Assembly: GCA_030680235.1 (NCBI GenBank)
Contig: JAUXWQ010000057.1
Coordinates: forward strand, 1-64,000
From: Coxiellaceae bacterium
Lineage (GTDB): Bacteria; Pseudomonadota; Gammaproteobacteria; Coxiellales; Coxiellaceae
Reading direction: 5' to 3'
DNA length: 64,000 bases
Shown here piece by piece: positions 27,182-36,771 of this stretch. Within the stretch, counting starts at the first letter, position 1. Every line of letters starts with the position of its first letter. Made by a program: the position numbers and the translations under genes. Below the pieces are notes generated by a model. The model made no database searches and was not told where the DNA came from. It saw only the letters and a program-made list of their open reading frames with translations.

Positions 27182-27345
27182 GTTCCCGGCGAATGTCTGA
27201 AAAACCGCTAATTTTCAGATTTTAGGCGAGGTTGAACGATAATTTGTTGAGAAAAGCGCAGTGGTCACGAAGTCCATGAGCATTTTCGAAATAAATTATC
27301 GCTCAAGATCGTCAAAAGATGAAAATTTTTTATTCACCGGGGATT
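27182..27345. mobile_element. MITE-like element, about 164 bp with long inverted ends
   Basis: The left end TTCCCGGCGAAT (27183-27194) and the right end ATTCACCGGGGAT (27332-27344) are inverted, and the similarity continues inwards: AATTTTCA, CGAGGTTGAACGATAATTT on the left against AATTTTCATC, CGATCTTGAGCGATAATTTA on the right (reversed). There is no coding capacity. Partial copies of the right end occur at 33852, 48351, 51811 and 59741. The right end forms the last codons (IPGE and stop) of the 122-aa gene. Confidence 0.7.
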
Positions 27346-27698
27346 GCTGTTGTCTGTATTTCCTGCATTTCAATCTCCATCGGATTAGCCTTTTGAGAAG
27401 CCATAAAAGTCATCATTGCCTTACCAATGCTTTCATTAAAAACATCATTCTGAGAAGGGATATGCGTTACACTATATCTGCGCATAGCATCAAACCCTGC
27501 TTTTTCGGCATACTTAATAAAATCTGCGTCTCGTGTTTGCAAATAAAAATCTGAGTAATGTTTATTGTAAATTGAACTCGACCACACAATAAAATCCTGA
27601 CCTTTTTTAGTTTCCACCAAAAAACGATGGTGGCCTAAATAGGCTAATGCTGCTTCAACGATCGCCTGTTTTACCGCTTCCGTCACTTCGTCCCTCAT
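27330..27698 (-). CDS. Unrecognised 122-aa protein
   Basis: No family recognised. It is a mixed alpha/beta-looking small protein (RDEVTEAVKQAIVEAALAYL, then GQDFIVWSSSIYNKHYSDFY). The ATG at 27698 has a strong Shine-Dalgarno sequence, GGAGAGGG, upstream, better than the TTG one codon before. The last four residues and the stop come from the MITE-like element, so the C-terminus may once have been longer. It is divergent from ubiE. Confidence 0.6.
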   Translation of the reverse strand: MRDEVTEAVKQAIVEAALAYLGHHRFLVETKKGQDFIVWSSSIYNKHYSDFYLQTRDADFIKYAEKAGFDAMRRYSVTHIPSQNDVFNESIGKAMMTFMASQKANPMEIEMQEIQTTAIPGE

Positions 27699-27749
27699 CA
27701 ACCCTCTCCAGATTTGCTACCACGCTGATTACTCAGTATTATTGTGCGC

Positions 27750-28511
27750 ATGAAAAAAACTGATGACAATACTTCAAAAACCCATTTTGGCTATCAAACC
27801 GTTGATGCATCTGAAAAAGCGCATCGCGTTGCCACTGTCTTTCACTCTGTTGCCGAAAAATACGACTTAATGAATGATTTGATGTCGCTTGGCATTCATC
27901 GCCTATGGAAAAAACTGGCGATTGATCTACTCAGTGTTCGCGAAGGACACCAGGTATTAGACATTGCTGGCGGGACGGGTGATTTAACCGCAAAGATCAG
28001 CCAGAAAATTGGCAATCGCGGCAAAGTCATTCTGTCCGATATTAACAGCAGCATGTTGTCTGTTGGAAAAGATCGCCTCTTAGATTTAGGCATTTTTAAT
28101 AATGTCAATTTTGTCTTAGCCGATGCTGAAAAACTACCTTTTGAGAACAATAGCTTTGATCGACTCATTATTGGATTTGGCCTCCGAAATGTAACAGATA
28201 AAGATGCCGCCCTACGATCAATGTTTCGTGTATTAAAACCCGGTGGTCGCGCCATTATTTTAGAATTTTCAAAACCCACTTTACCGGGCTTAAAACCCAT
28301 TTACGATGCCTATTCTTTTAAAATACTACCCTGGCTTGGCAAAAAAATATTAAATGATGAAGACAGTTACCGTTATCTTGCCGAATCTATTCGCATGCAC
28401 CCCAATCAAGAAACCCTGAAAAACATGATGCAAAATGCAGGCTTTGAAAAGTGTGACGTGCATAATGTGTCGGGCGGCATAGTTGCTATTCATAGAGGAT
28501 ATAAATTTTGA
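27750..28511 (+). CDS. ubiE: Ubiquinone/menaquinone C-methyltransferase UbiE
   Basis: UbiE is the SAM-dependent C-methyltransferase of ubiquinone synthesis. THFGYQTV near the start, [20 protein letters not shown], the SAM motif [32 protein letters not shown] and the C-terminus VAIHRGYKF are diagnostic. The ATG at 27750 is chosen over a GTG two codons earlier; 253 aa against 251 in E. coli. The stop overlaps the ubiJ start. Confidence 0.97.
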   Translation: MKKTDDNTSKTHFGYQTVDASEKAHRVATVFHSVAEKYDLMNDLMSLGIHRLWKKLAIDLLSVREGHQVLDIAGGTGDLTAKISQKIGNRGKVILSDINSSMLSVGKDRLLDLGIFNNVNFVLADAEKLPFENNSFDRLIIGFGLRNVTDKDAALRSMFRVLKPGGRAIILEFSKPTLPGLKPIYDAYSFKILPWLGKKILNDEDSYRYLAESIRMHPNQETLKNMMQNAGFEKCDVHNVSGGIVAIHRGYKF

Positions 28512-29101
28512 TTCTCGCCCTATTACTGCCTGCATTAGAAAGCATTATTAATCGCGCATTACAATGCGACCCTGACGCACTCACAAAATTATCTAGCATA
28601 AAAAACCAAGTCATTAAGATCCATTGCACAGATTGGAAAGTGTCATTTTTTATTGTCATTGACTCAAACGGACTACAATTTCATACGAAATATTTTTCAC
28701 AAGAAAATACCCTCATTAAAAGCACGGGCAATAATTTTTTACATGTTTTTATAAAGGGTGCGGACACACAAACTTTGTTTGATTATCCAATGGACATTTC
28801 TGGCAATACGCATAATTTAGAAGTATTGCGCGAGGTGTTTAAAAACTTGGATTTAGACTTAGAAGAAAAATTGTCACAGATTGTTGGGGATGTGGCAGCG
28901 CATAAATTGTTTGCGCACGCCCATAATGTCAAAAGTATCCTGAAAGATACTTCTGAAAAATTAAGCGATCAAGCAAAAGAATATCTCTATTTCGAGGCGA
29001 AACATTTTCCAACGCAAAAACAAGTTGAGAAATTTTATAAAGATATTGCACGATTGCGCGATGATGTGGCGCGATTGGAGGCACGAATTAACGCAATGTA
29101 A
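28508..29101 (+). CDS. ubiJ: Ubiquinone biosynthesis accessory factor UbiJ
   Basis: UbiJ is an SCP2-domain lipid-binding protein that organises the aerobic ubiquinone-synthesis complex. The 197-aa chain has [20 protein letters not shown] at the N-terminus, an SCP2-like core and a C-terminal coiled coil ([20 protein letters not shown]), as in the family. Start is TTG at 28508, overlapping the ubiE TGA (TTGA), which suggests coupled translation. Normally ubiB follows directly; here two other genes separate them by 3.3 kb. Confidence 0.85.
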   Translation: MILALLLPALESIINRALQCDPDALTKLSSIKNQVIKIHCTDWKVSFFIVIDSNGLQFHTKYFSQENTLIKSTGNNFLHVFIKGADTQTLFDYPMDISGNTHNLEVLREVFKNLDLDLEEKLSQIVGDVAAHKLFAHAHNVKSILKDTSEKLSDQAKEYLYFEAKHFPTQKQVEKFYKDIARLRDDVARLEARINAM

Positions 29102-29148
29102 GCAACACCAACTCAAAATTCAACCAGTTACAAAAAATTTTATCCTAA

Positions 29149-29168
29149 ATTAATATTCTCTTAATTAA
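29149..29168 (+). promoter_or_regulatory. PmrA-box-like tandem site upstream of the 577-aa gene
   Basis: ATTAATATT (29149-29157), CT, CTTAATTAA (29160-29168): two half-sites with 11-base spacing. The PmrA consensus described for Legionella and Coxiella is CTTAATATT-NN-CTTAATATT. The conserved TTAAT is present in both halves. A -10-like TATACGAT lies about 23 bases further on. It is 95 bases before the proposed start. Confidence 0.5.
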
Positions 29169-29263
29169 AAACTGCCACAATTATCATCAAGTTATACGAT
29201 AATTACCCTAATCAAGGAAAACTCACAACGGAAGGTGCTAGTAACAAACACTGGCGGTGCACT

Positions 29264-30997
29264 GTGCCTCATAAGAGACAAGATCCAAAACCTCACGCAC
29301 AACTTGATGCCACGGTTGATTTGTTGCTAAATGCTAGAAATGTACAGGAGAAAACAGCTTCAGCTGACAAAAAACTACGAACAGCGTCACGAACAATAGC
29401 TCAAAGTAAAGCTACACTTAACGCTACCAATATCTTAACCCAACAACCCATCATTCAAGCGAATCTAGCAAGCATTAGCAATGCAATGGCGCTAGCAGAA
29501 GAGCGCAAAGAAAAACAACAATTGGAAAAAGAAGAACACGCACGATTAGCAATAGAAAATGCTTTAGCTAAAGAACAAAGACGTGCGAAAAAAGCACACG
29601 ATGAAATTCTATCAACAGAAGCCAGAAAAACAGCGGCAAAAAGAGTGCGAGCCGCTCAACTTACTGTTCCAGTAGCACCCTCAACAAAACCTAATTTAAA
29701 CAAAGCTAATTTACTATTTGATCGAGAAGCAGCGGCCCGAAATGCATTAACTAAAGAATTCCTTCGTTCAATTCCAGTAGCACCTAGCCGATTAGTACCG
29801 CCTCAGTCAGATAGTGAAGCTAGTCTGCCAGCAACTAAAGATGCTGCAACTATTACTGACCCCGTGGCTGAACCTCTCAAGACGGCTAAACAAGCAGAAA
29901 GCACATCAAATATGGTTATTGATGATGAAATACTCGCTCGCGAAAAAATAGAAGCTATGAAAGAAGCACAAGCAAAATTATTCGAAAGATTTAAGGCTTC
30001 TATACAAGAAAAAGAAACACTGCTTTCCCAAGCGGCTCAACAAAAAAAGGCGTTTATGGCGTCCGCATTGCTAGCAGAAGAAGATGCATATCGAAGTGGT
30101 GCCGCTAACGAAGAAGCAGCAGCACGGCAAAAGGCGCAAGAAACATTCTTAGAAAAATCTAAGGTTTTTTCACAAAAAGCAAAAGCCCACGAAGCACTTC
30201 AAAAAATTATTGCCATCCAGGGTAAAAGTTATTTCGACGATTATGCAACAAAGGAAGATAAAAAAGCGATTGCGGAGCGTACGCAATCCCATCATGCCGC
30301 ACTACAAAGACATTCTCCCGATGAAGCACGAGAAAATAAAAGCTGTTTACACTATCGAGGGAATCAAGCATTTAATCTTAATTACAAAACTGATTCCGAT
30401 AGAAACGCTACTCAAGAAATCAAAAGCGCAACCGCTTTCTTTTTTACTGAAAAGAAAAGCGAAACAGAATCTGTAGCTATCCAATTAATTCGAGAAGCAA
30501 AACCCTTCGATCCTCAAAAAAAATCTCGCGACGTGGTCTGGCGCGTTGAAGGAAAAACACAGCGCACACTAGCAGAGCAGTATGATGACATTGCACAACA
30601 ATCCTTTGCATTTCGAATTGCGGAAGATAAGATACTGGACGAAGAAATAACTTCTTTAGAAAGTACTGATTCCCTGACTGAAAGATTACAAGCATTAAAG
30701 GCGCTGAAAAAAAATTCGCGTCCGCATGAAATAACAATCAGTCTGCCGAATCAATTTGAACGAAACAGAAAAAATTATAGCGCGGATGACTTTAAAGACT
30801 TACCAACGGTCACTTTGTCAAGCCGAACAGTGCGCTTAAGCCCAATGGAATTTTTAGCGCTGAAAGCCCATTTAAAATACTTTAGTGCTGTTTGGTGTAA
30901 TGGCGTAAAATTTTCAGCTAGCCCTACTCCCGACTTTTTTAGCAATAAGACGTCTGATGGTGGTCCAAAGCCCGTTGTTGGCCCAAAACCAGCGTAG
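29264..30997 (+). CDS. Unrecognised 577-aa coiled-coil protein, effector candidate
   Basis: The protein is dominated by Ala, Lys, Glu and Gln. Residues about 70-125 (AEERKEKQQLEKEEHARLAI..) and about 220-300 (EAMKEAQAKLFERFKASIQE..) look like coiled coils, separated by a Pro/Ser/Thr-rich linker. No enzyme motif or signal peptide was found. Start is a GTG at 29264 with a poor ribosome site. The gene sits inside the ubiE-ubiJ-ubiB cluster and has a PmrA-box-like site upstream, both consistent with an acquired effector gene. No family recognised. Confidence 0.7.
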   Translation: MPHKRQDPKPHAQLDATVDLLLNARNVQEKTASADKKLRTASRTIAQSKATLNATNILTQQPIIQANLASISNAMALAEERKEKQQLEKEEHARLAIENALAKEQRRAKKAHDEILSTEARKTAAKRVRAAQLTVPVAPSTKPNLNKANLLFDREAAARNALTKEFLRSIPVAPSRLVPPQSDSEASLPATKDAATITDPVAEPLKTAKQAESTSNMVIDDEILAREKIEAMKEAQAKLFERFKASIQEKETLLSQAAQQKKAFMASALLAEEDAYRSGAANEEAAARQKAQETFLEKSKVFSQKAKAHEALQKIIAIQGKSYFDDYATKEDKKAIAERTQSHHAALQRHSPDEARENKSCLHYRGNQAFNLNYKTDSDRNATQEIKSATAFFFTEKKSETESVAIQLIREAKPFDPQKKSRDVVWRVEGKTQRTLAEQYDDIAQQSFAFRIAEDKILDEEITSLESTDSLTERLQALKALKKNSRPHEITISLPNQFERNRKNYSADDFKDLPTVTLSSRTVRLSPMEFLALKAHLKYFSAVWCNGVKFSASPTPDFFSNKTSDGGPKPVVGPKPA

Positions 30998-31043
30998 GTT
31001 TCCCTATCAGACATTGACTAATAATCCTGTAAAAACTGCAACC

Positions 31044-31080
31044 TTGATGCGAGTATGAACGTAAGCGAGTGTTTTGCAGG
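31044..31080. repeat. REP-like repeat, single arm
   Basis: TTGATGCGAGTATGAACGTA and the following AGCGAGTGTTTTGCAGG match the left arm at 14737-14773 with few changes. It lies between the convergent 577-aa gene and the AAA ATPase gene. Confidence 0.7.
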
Positions 31081-31105
31081 AAACATCGTAATTATTTAGC
31101 ATCAC

Positions 31106-32212
31106 TTATAAAAACACTTTCATCACTGGATCAACCAGTGAGATGCCCTTGTCTGTTTCAAAAATAAAATCATAATTTAACAGATATTTCATGGCATTTT
31201 GTGTGCTCGACAGCGGCAATTTTACTTGATCTAAAAAATATTTACTGCTGGGTTCTTTGACGTAATTGAGTTGGGAAATCGTGCTTAAAACTTTTAATTT
31301 ATTTGTATTGAGTGGCTCTAAATCGGAAATAATTTTTCCTTTGTTTTCGTTAATCACTTCCCGCCAAGCATGCTCAATATCACTTTCTGAAGGTATTGTT
31401 TTATTTTCCCATAATTTATCGCATAAAACATTGACATAATAAGAGTGACATTCCGTTTTTTCTAAAATGAGTTTAATTAATTCATTGGGGATTTTCTTTT
31501 TAAAGTGTTTTAAAAACGCAGTCATAATATGTTCTGAAAAATGGGATGCATCAATTCGATTTAACATTATTTTTTTACATAACATGTATAAAGGCTGTTT
31601 TTTATCATCGAATATTTTATTGAGCATTGCCCTTGAGCTACCAGAAAAAATATAGGTAACGTACTGTGAATGCTGCGCAATGGCGCGAATGGCCGCTTGT
31701 ATTTTGTCACTAGATTCTGTTTTTAATACATCTTGAAACTCATCAAAAAATAATACCACTGGCTTTTTTTGTTTTTTAGCCAGCTTTTCCAATCCCTCAA
31801 GTAAGTCTTCAAGTGACAAGGTAGGATCAGAAGTGATTTTGTCAAGTTCGGCTTTGACTTCGATTTCCCCTGCTTTGATCGTAATAGACGCGTGCTTAAA
31901 ACAATCTCCGATAAATTTTAATGATTTTGTTGAAAATGGTGTAATTTGACGAATTAACTTTGATACACCTTGAGCGACTTTATGGCAAATTTCGTTTTCA
32001 TAAACAACGCAAAATAAATCAACGCGCGCAAAAATCGTATTTTGTCGTGTCAGCGTATTGATCACCAAACTTGTTTTTCCGTAGCGACGTGGTGCGACAA
32101 TAACCAAGTGTTGATTTTTTTGGAGTGCCTGTACGATGATCGCTTGTTCTTCTGTACGATTGCAAAATGACGCATCGGTCGCGACTTTGCTGGTAAAGTA
32201 AATGGGTTTCAT
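31106..32212 (-). CDS. AAA ATPase of the archaeal ATPase_2 type
   Basis: The 368-aa protein has Walker A APRRYGKTSL (40-49), Walker B VVLFFDEFQDVL, a sensor segment YIFSGSSRAML and a C-terminal winged-helix-like region. This layout (NRTEEQ..I near the N-terminus, PRRYGKTSL) is that of the ATPase_2 / PF01637 group of STAND-related ATPases, common in accessory regions and without a defined role here. It is transcribed towards the 577-aa gene and has been inserted between ubiJ and ubiB. Confidence 0.8.
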   Translation of the reverse strand: MKPIYFTSKVATDASFCNRTEEQAIIVQALQKNQHLVIVAPRRYGKTSLVINTLTRQNTIFARVDLFCVVYENEICHKVAQGVSKLIRQITPFSTKSLKFIGDCFKHASITIKAGEIEVKAELDKITSDPTLSLEDLLEGLEKLAKKQKKPVVLFFDEFQDVLKTESSDKIQAAIRAIAQHSQYVTYIFSGSSRAMLNKIFDDKKQPLYMLCKKIMLNRIDASHFSEHIMTAFLKHFKKKIPNELIKLILEKTECHSYYVNVLCDKLWENKTIPSESDIEHAWREVINENKGKIISDLEPLNTNKLKVLSTISQLNYVKEPSSKYFLDQVKLPLSSTQNAMKYLLNYDFIFETDKGISLVDPVMKVFL

Positions 32213-32363
32213 AAGGCCTCTCGCACCACATTATTGGTTACCACTAATATACACCAAGAATAGGTTGAAGGGGCGATTTTGTAATATCCCCCATATTGTT
32301 GCAGTACATTTTCATTGATACTCAGGTTTTGGAGTATTATCATGCCAATCAGTATCTAACGCG

Positions 32364-33791
32364 GTGACCAGTGTGACAACCCTCTTTCGACTCCTAAAAA
32401 TATTATCCGTGTTTTTCAAGCACCTCTTCAACCGTCGCGTATTGCCGAAACGCACAAAACTGCTGCGCGCACTCAGTTTTTTAAATCCCTATAGCTATCA
32501 CATCAAACACGCTCGCGGCGTAGCCCTTCGCATCTCACTTGAAAAATTAGGTCCCATTTACGTGAAATTCGGACAATTATTATCAACCCGTTTTGACATG
32601 GTCCCAGAAGATATTTTAAAAGAGCTCGAAAAATTACAAGATCGTGTTCCACCCTTTTCCAGCAAATTAGCCGTTCAAAAAATTGAAAAAGCCTTTCAAA
32701 AAAACATTACGGAATTATTTGCAACTTTTGAGACAACCCCCTTGGCTTCTGCATCTATTGCACAAGTACACGCAGCTACCTTAAAAACGGGAGACGACGT
32801 TGTTGTGAAAATCATTCGTCCCCATATTCATAAAACAATTCGACAAGACATTGCTGTTTTAACATTTTTTGCAAAACTCATGGAATTATTTTGGAAGCAT
32901 GGCAAACGATTGCGCACCGTTGCTGTTGTCAAAGAATTTGAAAAAACAACGATTGATGAACTGGATTTAATGCGAGAAGCCGCAAATGCGTCACAATTAC
33001 GTCGCAATTTTGCAGACTCAGAAATAATGTATGTGCCACGCATTTATTGGGAATTAACACGCGACAATGTGATGACGATGGAACGCATTTACGGCGTACA
33101 AATTTCGGATATGGAAGCATTCAAAAAGAACAAAGTTAATCTAAAAAAATTATCCCAATATGGCGTTGAAATATTTTTCACACAAGTTTTTCGCGATGCT
33201 TTTTTTCATGCTGATATGCATCCCGGTAATTTATTCGTCGATATTTCTGATCCTGAAAATCCGCGTTATTTAGGCATTGATTTTGGGATTATGGGAACGC
33301 TTACCCCTACCGATCAAACTTATTTAGCAGAAAATATCTTGGCTTTTTTATCGCGCGATTATCGCCGCGTTGCAGAATTACATATTGAATCGGGCTGGGT
33401 AAATAAAAATACGCGCATTGATGAATTTGAATCAGCCATTCGCACTGTGTGTGAACCCATTTTTGAAAAACCTTTATCACAAATTTCGTTTGGCCATTTA
33501 TTATTAAAATTATTTCAAACAGCTGAACGTTTTGATATGCACGTACAACCCCAATTAATGCTGCTACAAAAAACGCTATTCTATATTGAAAGCTTAGGCA
33601 GAAAATTATATCCCGATTTAGATTTGTGGGAGACAGCAAAGCCCTTTATGACAAAATGGATGCGACAACAACGCGGGCCTCGCGCCTTGTTTAAATTGCT
33701 CAGAAAAAATTGGCTTGTGAATTCCGAAAAATTAATTCAGTTGCCGGAATTATTATTTGAGGTGCTACAAGAAATTAGACATAAGAAATAG
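32364..33791 (+). CDS. ubiB: UbiB, atypical kinase for ubiquinone synthesis (short C-terminus)
   Basis: UbiB is an ABC1/ADCK-family ATPase that supports the ubiquinone-synthesis complex. It has the KxGQ motif [10 protein letters not shown], the Ala-rich loop [10 protein letters not shown], the Lys in DVVVKIIRP, the catalytic-type [11 protein letters not shown] and [10 protein letters not shown]. Start is GTG at 32364. The chain ends after [16 protein letters not shown] at 475 aa; E. coli UbiB (546) continues with two C-terminal membrane helices that are absent here. Hydrophobic helices at the N-terminus are also weak, so membrane attachment may differ. Confidence 0.92.
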   Translation: MTSVTTLFRLLKILSVFFKHLFNRRVLPKRTKLLRALSFLNPYSYHIKHARGVALRISLEKLGPIYVKFGQLLSTRFDMVPEDILKELEKLQDRVPPFSSKLAVQKIEKAFQKNITELFATFETTPLASASIAQVHAATLKTGDDVVVKIIRPHIHKTIRQDIAVLTFFAKLMELFWKHGKRLRTVAVVKEFEKTTIDELDLMREAANASQLRRNFADSEIMYVPRIYWELTRDNVMTMERIYGVQISDMEAFKKNKVNLKKLSQYGVEIFFTQVFRDAFFHADMHPGNLFVDISDPENPRYLGIDFGIMGTLTPTDQTYLAENILAFLSRDYRRVAELHIESGWVNKNTRIDEFESAIRTVCEPIFEKPLSQISFGHLLLKLFQTAERFDMHVQPQLMLLQKTLFYIESLGRKLYPDLDLWETAKPFMTKWMRQQRGPRALFKLLRKNWLVNSEKLIQLPELLFEVLQEIRHKK

Positions 33792-34093
33792 GTGCGAAAT
33801 AACTTTTACAAGTGGCGCTCCAGATTGGCGTTAGATCAATGTGTTCTCAGTAATTCCCCATGAACAAAAAATTTTCATCTTTTGGCGATCTTGCTGTACT
33901 AAAGCCCTCAAAAACACGCTCGCTGTATAAAATAGCTCCAAATCAGGGTATCCGCTCCAAATTTCAGGTAAGCAGCGCCTATGCCTTGGGTACCTCCAAC
34001 ACAGTCACAGTCACTGTCACTTTTTTAGTACTTATCGCACATAATCGATCCCCTTTTTCAAATCGACTAAATTAGCGTATATTTCATCTTTCA
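33792..34093. other. Repeat-filled gap between ubiB and tRNA-Arg
   Basis: It holds a MITE-end copy at 33852-33894, which includes an ATG and the reading MNKKFSSFGDL seen in other copies, and a simple repeat CACAGTCACAGTCACTGTCA at 34000-34019. The 71-codon frame starting in the MITE copy has no ribosome site and is not supported as a gene. Confidence 0.6.
33852..33894. repeat. MITE-end copy
   Basis: AATTCCCCATGAACAAAAAA and the next 23 bases match the inverse of 27310-27345 and the copies at 48351, 51811 and 59741. Confidence 0.75.
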
Positions 34094-34167
34094 GCGCCCG
34101 TAGCTCAGTTGGATAGAGTGTTGGTTTCCGAAACCAAAGGTCACAGGTTCGACTCCTGTCGGGCGCA
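34094..34167 (+). tRNA. tRNA-Arg (anticodon CCG)
   Basis: The acceptor stem GCGCCCG/CGGGCGC, D-arm GCTCAGTTGGATAGAGT, anticodon arm TTGGT-TTCCGAA-ACCAA with CCG at 34-36, and T-arm CACAGGTTCGACTCCTGT-type stem all fold correctly. The discriminator base is A. CCA is not encoded. It reads CGG codons. Confidence 0.95.
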
Positions 34168-34202
34168 CGATTTTTAGACATGCCAATTTGGATCAACTTC
34201 CC

Positions 34203-35168
34203 ATGTTCTCTTTTCTGAAAAAATCCTCCGACACGCCAACGCCAGAAGAAAAAAAGGGCTGGTTGGGTCGTCTAGCCGACGGCCTTAAACGCACTCGCAA
34301 AAATTTTACCGATGGCCTTGCCACACTCGTCCTTGGCAAAAAGACGATTGATGCTGCGCTATTAGAATCGCTTGAAACCTTATTGTTAACAGCTGACCTT
34401 GGCATTGAGTCCACAGAGTTACTACTCAAGCGCATTATCGATCGCGTCAATCGTAAACAATTATCCGATCCTGCCGCATTGGCCGATGCACTTAAAGCAG
34501 AAATGGTTGCCCTCTTAACACCCTATGAAAAACCCCTAGATATTACGCATAAACCCTATGTAATTTTAATGGTGGGAATTAACGGTGCTGGAAAAACAAC
34601 AAGCATTGCAAAACTTGCCCATTATTATCAGCAACAAGGGAAATCCGTCATGCTTGCTGCTGGCGACACCTTTCGCGCTGCTGCGATTGATCAGCTGAAT
34701 ATTTGGGGTGAACGCAACAATGTGACCGTCATTGCACAGCAACCGGGTGCTGATAGCGCCTCTGTTATTTATGATGCGATGCAATCAGCCACTGCAAAAA
34801 ATATAGATATTTTAATTGCCGACACTGCAGGCCGCTTACATACACAAAATCACTTGATGAATGAACTTAAAAAAATAAAACGCGTTATGCAGAAATTTTC
34901 TCCTGATGCACCGCATGAAACGATGTTAATCGTTGATGCGGGCATTGGTCAGAACGCCTTAAACCAGGCAAAAGAATTTCATGGGGCTATTGGATTAAAT
35001 AGCATCAGTGTGACAAAATTGGATGGCACAGCAAAAGGTGGCATGCTATTTGCGATCACACAAAAAACACACTTACCCATTCGTTTTATTGGTGTTGGTG
35101 AAAAAATGGATGATCTAAAACCCTTTAATGCTAGCGCTTTTGTGGATGCCTTATTTTCTATGGAATGA
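34203..35168 (+). CDS. ftsY: Signal recognition particle receptor FtsY
   Basis: FtsY is the membrane-associated GTPase that receives ribosome-SRP complexes. The NG domain shows NGAGKTTSIAKLAHYY (G1), AGDTFRAAAIDQL, DTAGRLHTQNHLMNEL, TKLDGTAKGG. The acidic A-domain is nearly absent, so the protein is short (321 aa; E. coli 497). Start is the ATG at 34203; the frame reaches a TTG five codons earlier. First of the ftsY-ftsE-ftsX-rpoH cluster. Confidence 0.96.
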   Translation: MFSFLKKSSDTPTPEEKKGWLGRLADGLKRTRKNFTDGLATLVLGKKTIDAALLESLETLLLTADLGIESTELLLKRIIDRVNRKQLSDPAALADALKAEMVALLTPYEKPLDITHKPYVILMVGINGAGKTTSIAKLAHYYQQQGKSVMLAAGDTFRAAAIDQLNIWGERNNVTVIAQQPGADSASVIYDAMQSATAKNIDILIADTAGRLHTQNHLMNELKKIKRVMQKFSPDAPHETMLIVDAGIGQNALNQAKEFHGAIGLNSISVTKLDGTAKGGMLFAITQKTHLPIRFIGVGEKMDDLKPFNASAFVDALFSME

Positions 35169-35174
35169 AAAAGC

Positions 35175-35834
35175 ATGATTGAATTTTCTGGTGTAACAAA
35201 AAGCTATAACGACCATACTGCGTTGTCTGATGTTTCACTCTCCGTACAATCGGGTGAAATGGTTTTTTTGACCGGCCACTCTGGGGCTGGTAAATCAACC
35301 GCATTAAAGCTTGCGATGGGAATTGAAAAACCCTCAGAAGGCAAAATTCATATTCAAAACCAAGATATTGCAAGACTACCAAAACGGCACTTACCCGCAT
35401 TCCGTAGACGTGTTGGAATGATTCATCAAAACCCGCAATTACTCAGCAATAAAAGCATATTTGATAATATTGCATTACCACTCATTATGCATGGCTACAC
35501 GCGTCAAGAAATGAAACGTCGCGTTCATGCAGCACTGGATAAAGTAAGCTTACTCTCCAAAGAAAAATTATCGCCACAAGCACTTTCCTGTGGCGAACAG
35601 CAGCGGGTCGGCATTGCACGCGCCATTGTGAATAAACCCAATATTTTATTAGCAGATGAACCCACAGGGAATTTAGATCCCGAACTGTCTCTCGATATTT
35701 TGAGATTATTCGAGGCATTTCAAATGGTTGGTGTTACCGTATTGATTGCAACGCATGATTTATCATTGATCGCACAAATGCCACATCGCATGATTGTTTT
35801 GAATCACGGAAAGATTATCAAAAAAGGGAAGTAA
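35175..35834 (+). CDS. ftsE: Cell division ATP-binding protein FtsE
   Basis: FtsE is the ATPase of FtsEX, which activates septal peptidoglycan hydrolases. Walker A GHSGAGKSTALKL, Walker B NILLADEPTGNLD and signature LSCGEQQRVGIARAI (Cys where most have Gly) are present. Length 219 aa is normal. It lies 6 bases after ftsY and 1 base before ftsX. Confidence 0.96.
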   Translation: MIEFSGVTKSYNDHTALSDVSLSVQSGEMVFLTGHSGAGKSTALKLAMGIEKPSEGKIHIQNQDIARLPKRHLPAFRRRVGMIHQNPQLLSNKSIFDNIALPLIMHGYTRQEMKRRVHAALDKVSLLSKEKLSPQALSCGEQQRVGIARAIVNKPNILLADEPTGNLDPELSLDILRLFEAFQMVGVTVLIATHDLSLIAQMPHRMIVLNHGKIIKKGK

Positions 35835-35835
35835 T

Positions 35836-36771
35836 ATGGTGCACAATCGCATTAATCAGTGGTTTTTACAGCATCTGCGCGCCTTAAAACTTGCCTGCAT
35901 TGAATTTATTCATACGCCCTTCACCAACGTGCTGACTATCTGTGTCATTGGCATGGCGATTACCTTCCCACTTTGTCTTTTTATCGCCTTAGAAAATCTG
36001 CAATATGCTGATTCAAACTGGGAAATTAGCACCCCCAGCATTTCACTGTATTTAAAAACATCCACGCAAAAAGCGGATGTCGATGCACTCACAAAATCAC
36101 TACAAACCAATCCTGCCATTGAAAAAATCACTTACATTACACCAGAAGAAGGGCTTGCGGAATTTGAAAAAAATACACCCTTTACCGGTACTATTAAATT
36201 ATTTCAACATAATCCTATTCCTGGCATATTGGTCGTATACCCTAATGAAAAAAATCATACCCCCGATGCGATTAACAACTTATTTACCACGCTCAAACAA
36301 TTACCTTTTGTGGATCTTGCACAATTGGATATGAATTGGGTCACTCGCCTATACGATATTATTCAAGTTGGCCAAAAAGTAACGAAAGCACTCTCTCTCT
36401 TATTTGCATTTGGTATTGTGCTTACTGTAGGTCACACACTTCGCGCACAGTTGGCGCACAATCTAAAAGAAATTCGCGTACTCCGATTGATTGGCGCAAC
36501 AAATGCATTTATTCGTCGTCCCCTGCTATATCGTGGCGTTCTCTATGGTTTGCTAGGCGGCGTTGTTGCCTGGGTTGCGATTGCCTCATTTCTCACTGAG
36601 CTTCAATCTCCTGTCTCACAGCTTGCACAAAGCTATCAGTCTGTTTTTCAGCTGGAGTCGCTCTCTTTACCGCAAGGGATTATTTTGCTGATTGTCGCAA
36701 GCTTGCTTGGCTTAACGGGCGCATGGATTATTACGGCGCAATTCTTGAATATGCCGGAACAGGTGGATTAG
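35836..36771 (+). CDS. ftsX: Cell division protein FtsX
   Basis: FtsX is the membrane partner of FtsE. A first membrane segment (FTNVLTICVIGMAITFPLCL, about residues 33-52) is followed by a periplasmic loop and three C-terminal segments, including IREVLRLIGATNAFIRRPLL-like EIRVLRLIGATNAFIRRP, the conserved FtsX motif. 311 aa. It directly precedes rpoH, whose start lies 77 bases after its stop. Confidence 0.94.
   Translation: MVHNRINQWFLQHLRALKLACIEFIHTPFTNVLTICVIGMAITFPLCLFIALENLQYADSNWEISTPSISLYLKTSTQKADVDALTKSLQTNPAIEKITYITPEEGLAEFEKNTPFTGTIKLFQHNPIPGILVVYPNEKNHTPDAINNLFTTLKQLPFVDLAQLDMNWVTRLYDIIQVGQKVTKALSLLFAFGIVLTVGHTLRAQLAHNLKEIRVLRLIGATNAFIRRPLLYRGVLYGLLGGVVAWVAIASFLTELQSPVSQLAQSYQSVFQLESLSLPQGIILLIVASLLGLTGAWIITAQFLNMPEQVD

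Noticed and set aside
33860-34075. 71-codon frame starting MNKKFSSFGDLAVLK
   Set aside because: Its start is the MITE-end repeat; the rest has no coding character and no ribosome site.
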